Source: JAQICJ01 sp041686345
Lineage (GTDB): Bacteria > Myxococcota_A > Polyangia > HGW-17
Reading direction: 5' to 3'
Assembly (NCBI GenBank): GCA_041686345.1
Contig: JAWLEA010000002.1
Coordinates: 13,679 to 77,678 of the forward strand
DNA: 64,000 bases
The position numbers and the translations under genes are program-made. The notes beneath the pieces were generated by a model. It had not been told where the DNA came from, did no database searches, and saw only the letters and a program-made list of their open reading frames with translations. Shown here in pieces: positions 62,829 to 64,000 of this stretch. Position 1 is the stretch's first letter. Each line of letters opens with the position of its first letter.

Positions 62829-63806
62829 ATGAGATCACTATCCGGAGTAAAACCTACTGGTTCTCTACATATTGGCAACTATTTCGGTGCAATTAAACAA
62901 TTCATCAAATTACAAAACAAATACGAAGGTTTTTATTTTGTAGCCGACTATCATTCTTTAAATACAGGTATAGAGCCAAATACATTACAAAAAGCTTCTT
63001 TGGAAATTATTTCAAATTATCTGGCTCTCGGCCTTGATCCAGATAAATCTACAATTTTTTTACAATCTCAAGTACCTGAAGTAGCCGAATTAACCTTGCT
63101 GCTTGGCAATATTACTCCCATGGGTTTATTACAAAGAGCCCACTCCTACAAAGATAAAATCGCCAAGGATATTCAGCCAAATCATGGGCTTTTTACTTAT
63201 CCTCTGTTGATGGCATCAGATATCCTTCTATATGATTCTGATCTGGTTCCAGTAGGAAAAGATCAAAAACAACATCTTGAGATCACTCGTGATATTGCAA
63301 TAAAATTCAACAATACCTATAATCAGGAAGTCTTCAAAATTCCAGAACCCTTAATTCTTGACAATCTTGCTGTTGTCAAAGGAACTGATGGTCGCAAAAT
63401 GTCGAAATCATATGGAAATGTAATTGAAATATTTGCCCCAAAGAAGAAACTGAAAAAACAGGTAATGGGAATTGTTACTGATTCAATACCTTTGGAACAA
63501 CCTAAAGATCCCGATAATTGCAATGTTTTCTCCATATACAAACTCTTTTCATCCCAAGAAGAACAGGAAGAAATGAGAAACAATTATCTAGGAGGAAATT
63601 ATGGATATGGTCACGCCAAACTAGCTCTTTACAACAAAATTCTTACATATTTTGAACATAGCCGCATCAAAAAACAAGAACTTGCAAAAAATCCACAATA
63701 CGTAAAAGAAGTTTTGGAACAAGGTGCCAACAAGGCCCGAAAAATTGCCATTAAAAAAATATCCAAAGTAAAAAAAGTGATGGGTTTAATAGGAAATATC
63801 TACTAA
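62829..63806 (+). CDS. trpS: Tryptophanyl-tRNA synthetase
   Basis: The 325-residue class I synthetase charges tRNA-Trp. It shows SGVKPTGSLHIGN (HIGN signature, 4-16), the KMSKS loop GRKMSKSYGN near 193-202, and DSDLVPVGKDQKQHLE (tRNA/ATP region). Length and motifs fit the bacterial TrpS. GAG-rich sequence (TAGGAG) lies just before the ATG. Its stop codon is 10 bp from the convergent partial gene at the window edge. Confidence 0.97.
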   Translation: MRSLSGVKPTGSLHIGNYFGAIKQFIKLQNKYEGFYFVADYHSLNTGIEPNTLQKASLEIISNYLALGLDPDKSTIFLQSQVPEVAELTLLLGNITPMGLLQRAHSYKDKIAKDIQPNHGLFTYPLLMASDILLYDSDLVPVGKDQKQHLEITRDIAIKFNNTYNQEVFKIPEPLILDNLAVVKGTDGRKMSKSYGNVIEIFAPKKKLKKQVMGIVTDSIPLEQPKDPDNCNVFSIYKLFSSQEEQEEMRNNYLGGNYGYGHAKLALYNKILTYFEHSRIKKQELAKNPQYVKEVLEQGANKARKIAIKKISKVKKVMGLIGNIY

Positions 63807-63816
63807 TATTTTTTTG

Positions 63817-63999
63817 TCAGTTTCCCTGACCGGGTCGCGTTTTTCTGGATAGGCGAAAATTCTTCAACCAGGAAGTTGCTTTGATTCTGAGTTCCTTGTC
63901 TTTGCAGGCTACAGCCGGATTAAAACCACCTTCGGCACTGCCCTTGGCCGGACGAGAAAATGGATCCTGCTTCAAAATTTTGCGTTTTCCCAAGGGCTT
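63817..63999 (-). CDS. C-terminal end of an unidentified protein (continues past the window)
   Basis: On the minus strand, from the right edge, one frame stays open for 60 codons until a TGA (complement of 63817-63819). It encodes a basic tail (KPLGKRKILKQDPFSRPAKG, then SAEGGFNPAVACKDKE, ending KTRPGQGN). The other two minus-strand frames stop within 81 bases. GC content rises here compared with trpS. It is too short to assign a family; the gene is convergent with trpS. Confidence 0.5.
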   Translation of the reverse strand, partial: KPLGKRKILKQDPFSRPAKGSAEGGFNPAVACKDKELRIKATSWLKNFRLSRKTRPGQGN

Positions 64000-64000
64000 T

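Noticed and set aside
1..64000. Prophage, integron, CRISPR array, tRNA genes
   Set aside because: No integrase, phage structural gene, spaced direct-repeat array or cloverleaf sequence was seen; the dispersed repeats are not regularly spaced.

Overview
The window looks like chromosome of a low-GC, Gram-negative-type bacterium with a largely fermentative or ion-gradient energy economy. The evidence is: several lipoproteins plus lgt, an rnf operon, a V/A-type ATPase operon of the chlamydial/spirochaetal layout (E, DUF2764, A, B, D, I, K), Ser/Thr kinases with HRDxSP catalytic loops, a PP2C phosphatase, and a GldA/GldFG-type ABC system with a DUF4340 partner. The kinase style and the Lgt signature resemble those of Myxococcota/former Deltaproteobacteria, but I cannot fix the phylum from this sequence alone. 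No tRNA, rRNA operon, prophage, CRISPR array or transposase gene was recognised.

Layout. 1-7.3 kb: end of a hypothetical protein, then on the minus strand an FHA-GGDEF protein, glycerol kinase, a giant coiled-coil protein and a Ser/Thr kinase. 7.6-10.9 kb: patatin-like phospholipase and a lipoprotein. 11.4-19 kb: minus-strand V-type ATPase operon. 19-22.7 kb: rhomboid-protease fusion, an orphan SctJ (type III secretion ring lipoprotein) and a solitary HicB-like protein. 23.2-25 kb: efp-epmA. 25-30.3 kb: CapA-like protein, glmM, pdxJ, nnr. 30.7-36.1 kb: rnfABCDGE. 36.3-41.2 kb: DUF1232 protein, a soluble Ser/Thr kinase, a HEAT-type protein, tcdA. 42-44.1 kb: Tex-like S1 protein and the RNase P RNA gene (minus strand). 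44.5-50.7 kb: proS, two membrane-anchored unknowns, a sensor histidine kinase. 50.7-51.8 kb: CDF metal exporter. 52.2-62.5 kb: a colinear run PP2C, formylglycine-enzyme-like protein, pseudokinase-like membrane protein, lgt, TPR lipoprotein, ABC ATPase, GldFG-like permease, DUF4340 protein. 62.8 kb to the end: trpS and the C-terminal end of an unidentified minus-strand gene.

The most interesting non-coding structure is a family of dispersed elements almost exactly 162 bp long. Six full copies lie in intergenic gaps (6.2, 11.1, 27.7, 30.5, 44.2 and 62.6 kb), with solo ends and an internally deleted copy besides. They share terminal inverted repeats starting GTTCCCRTCCC, nested internal palindromes, and 6-bp TA-rich direct repeats at the insertion point (perfect in three copies). 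This is the signature of a non-autonomous, MITE-like mobile element, and it appears to have spread into operon junctions.

The genes suggest linked ion energetics: Rnf can couple ferredoxin/NAD redox to ion transport, and the ATPase K subunit carries all the side-chain sodium ligands known from Enterococcus hirae NtpK. A second theme is protein phosphorylation: two kinases, one phosphatase, one pseudokinase and an FHA protein within 55 kb.
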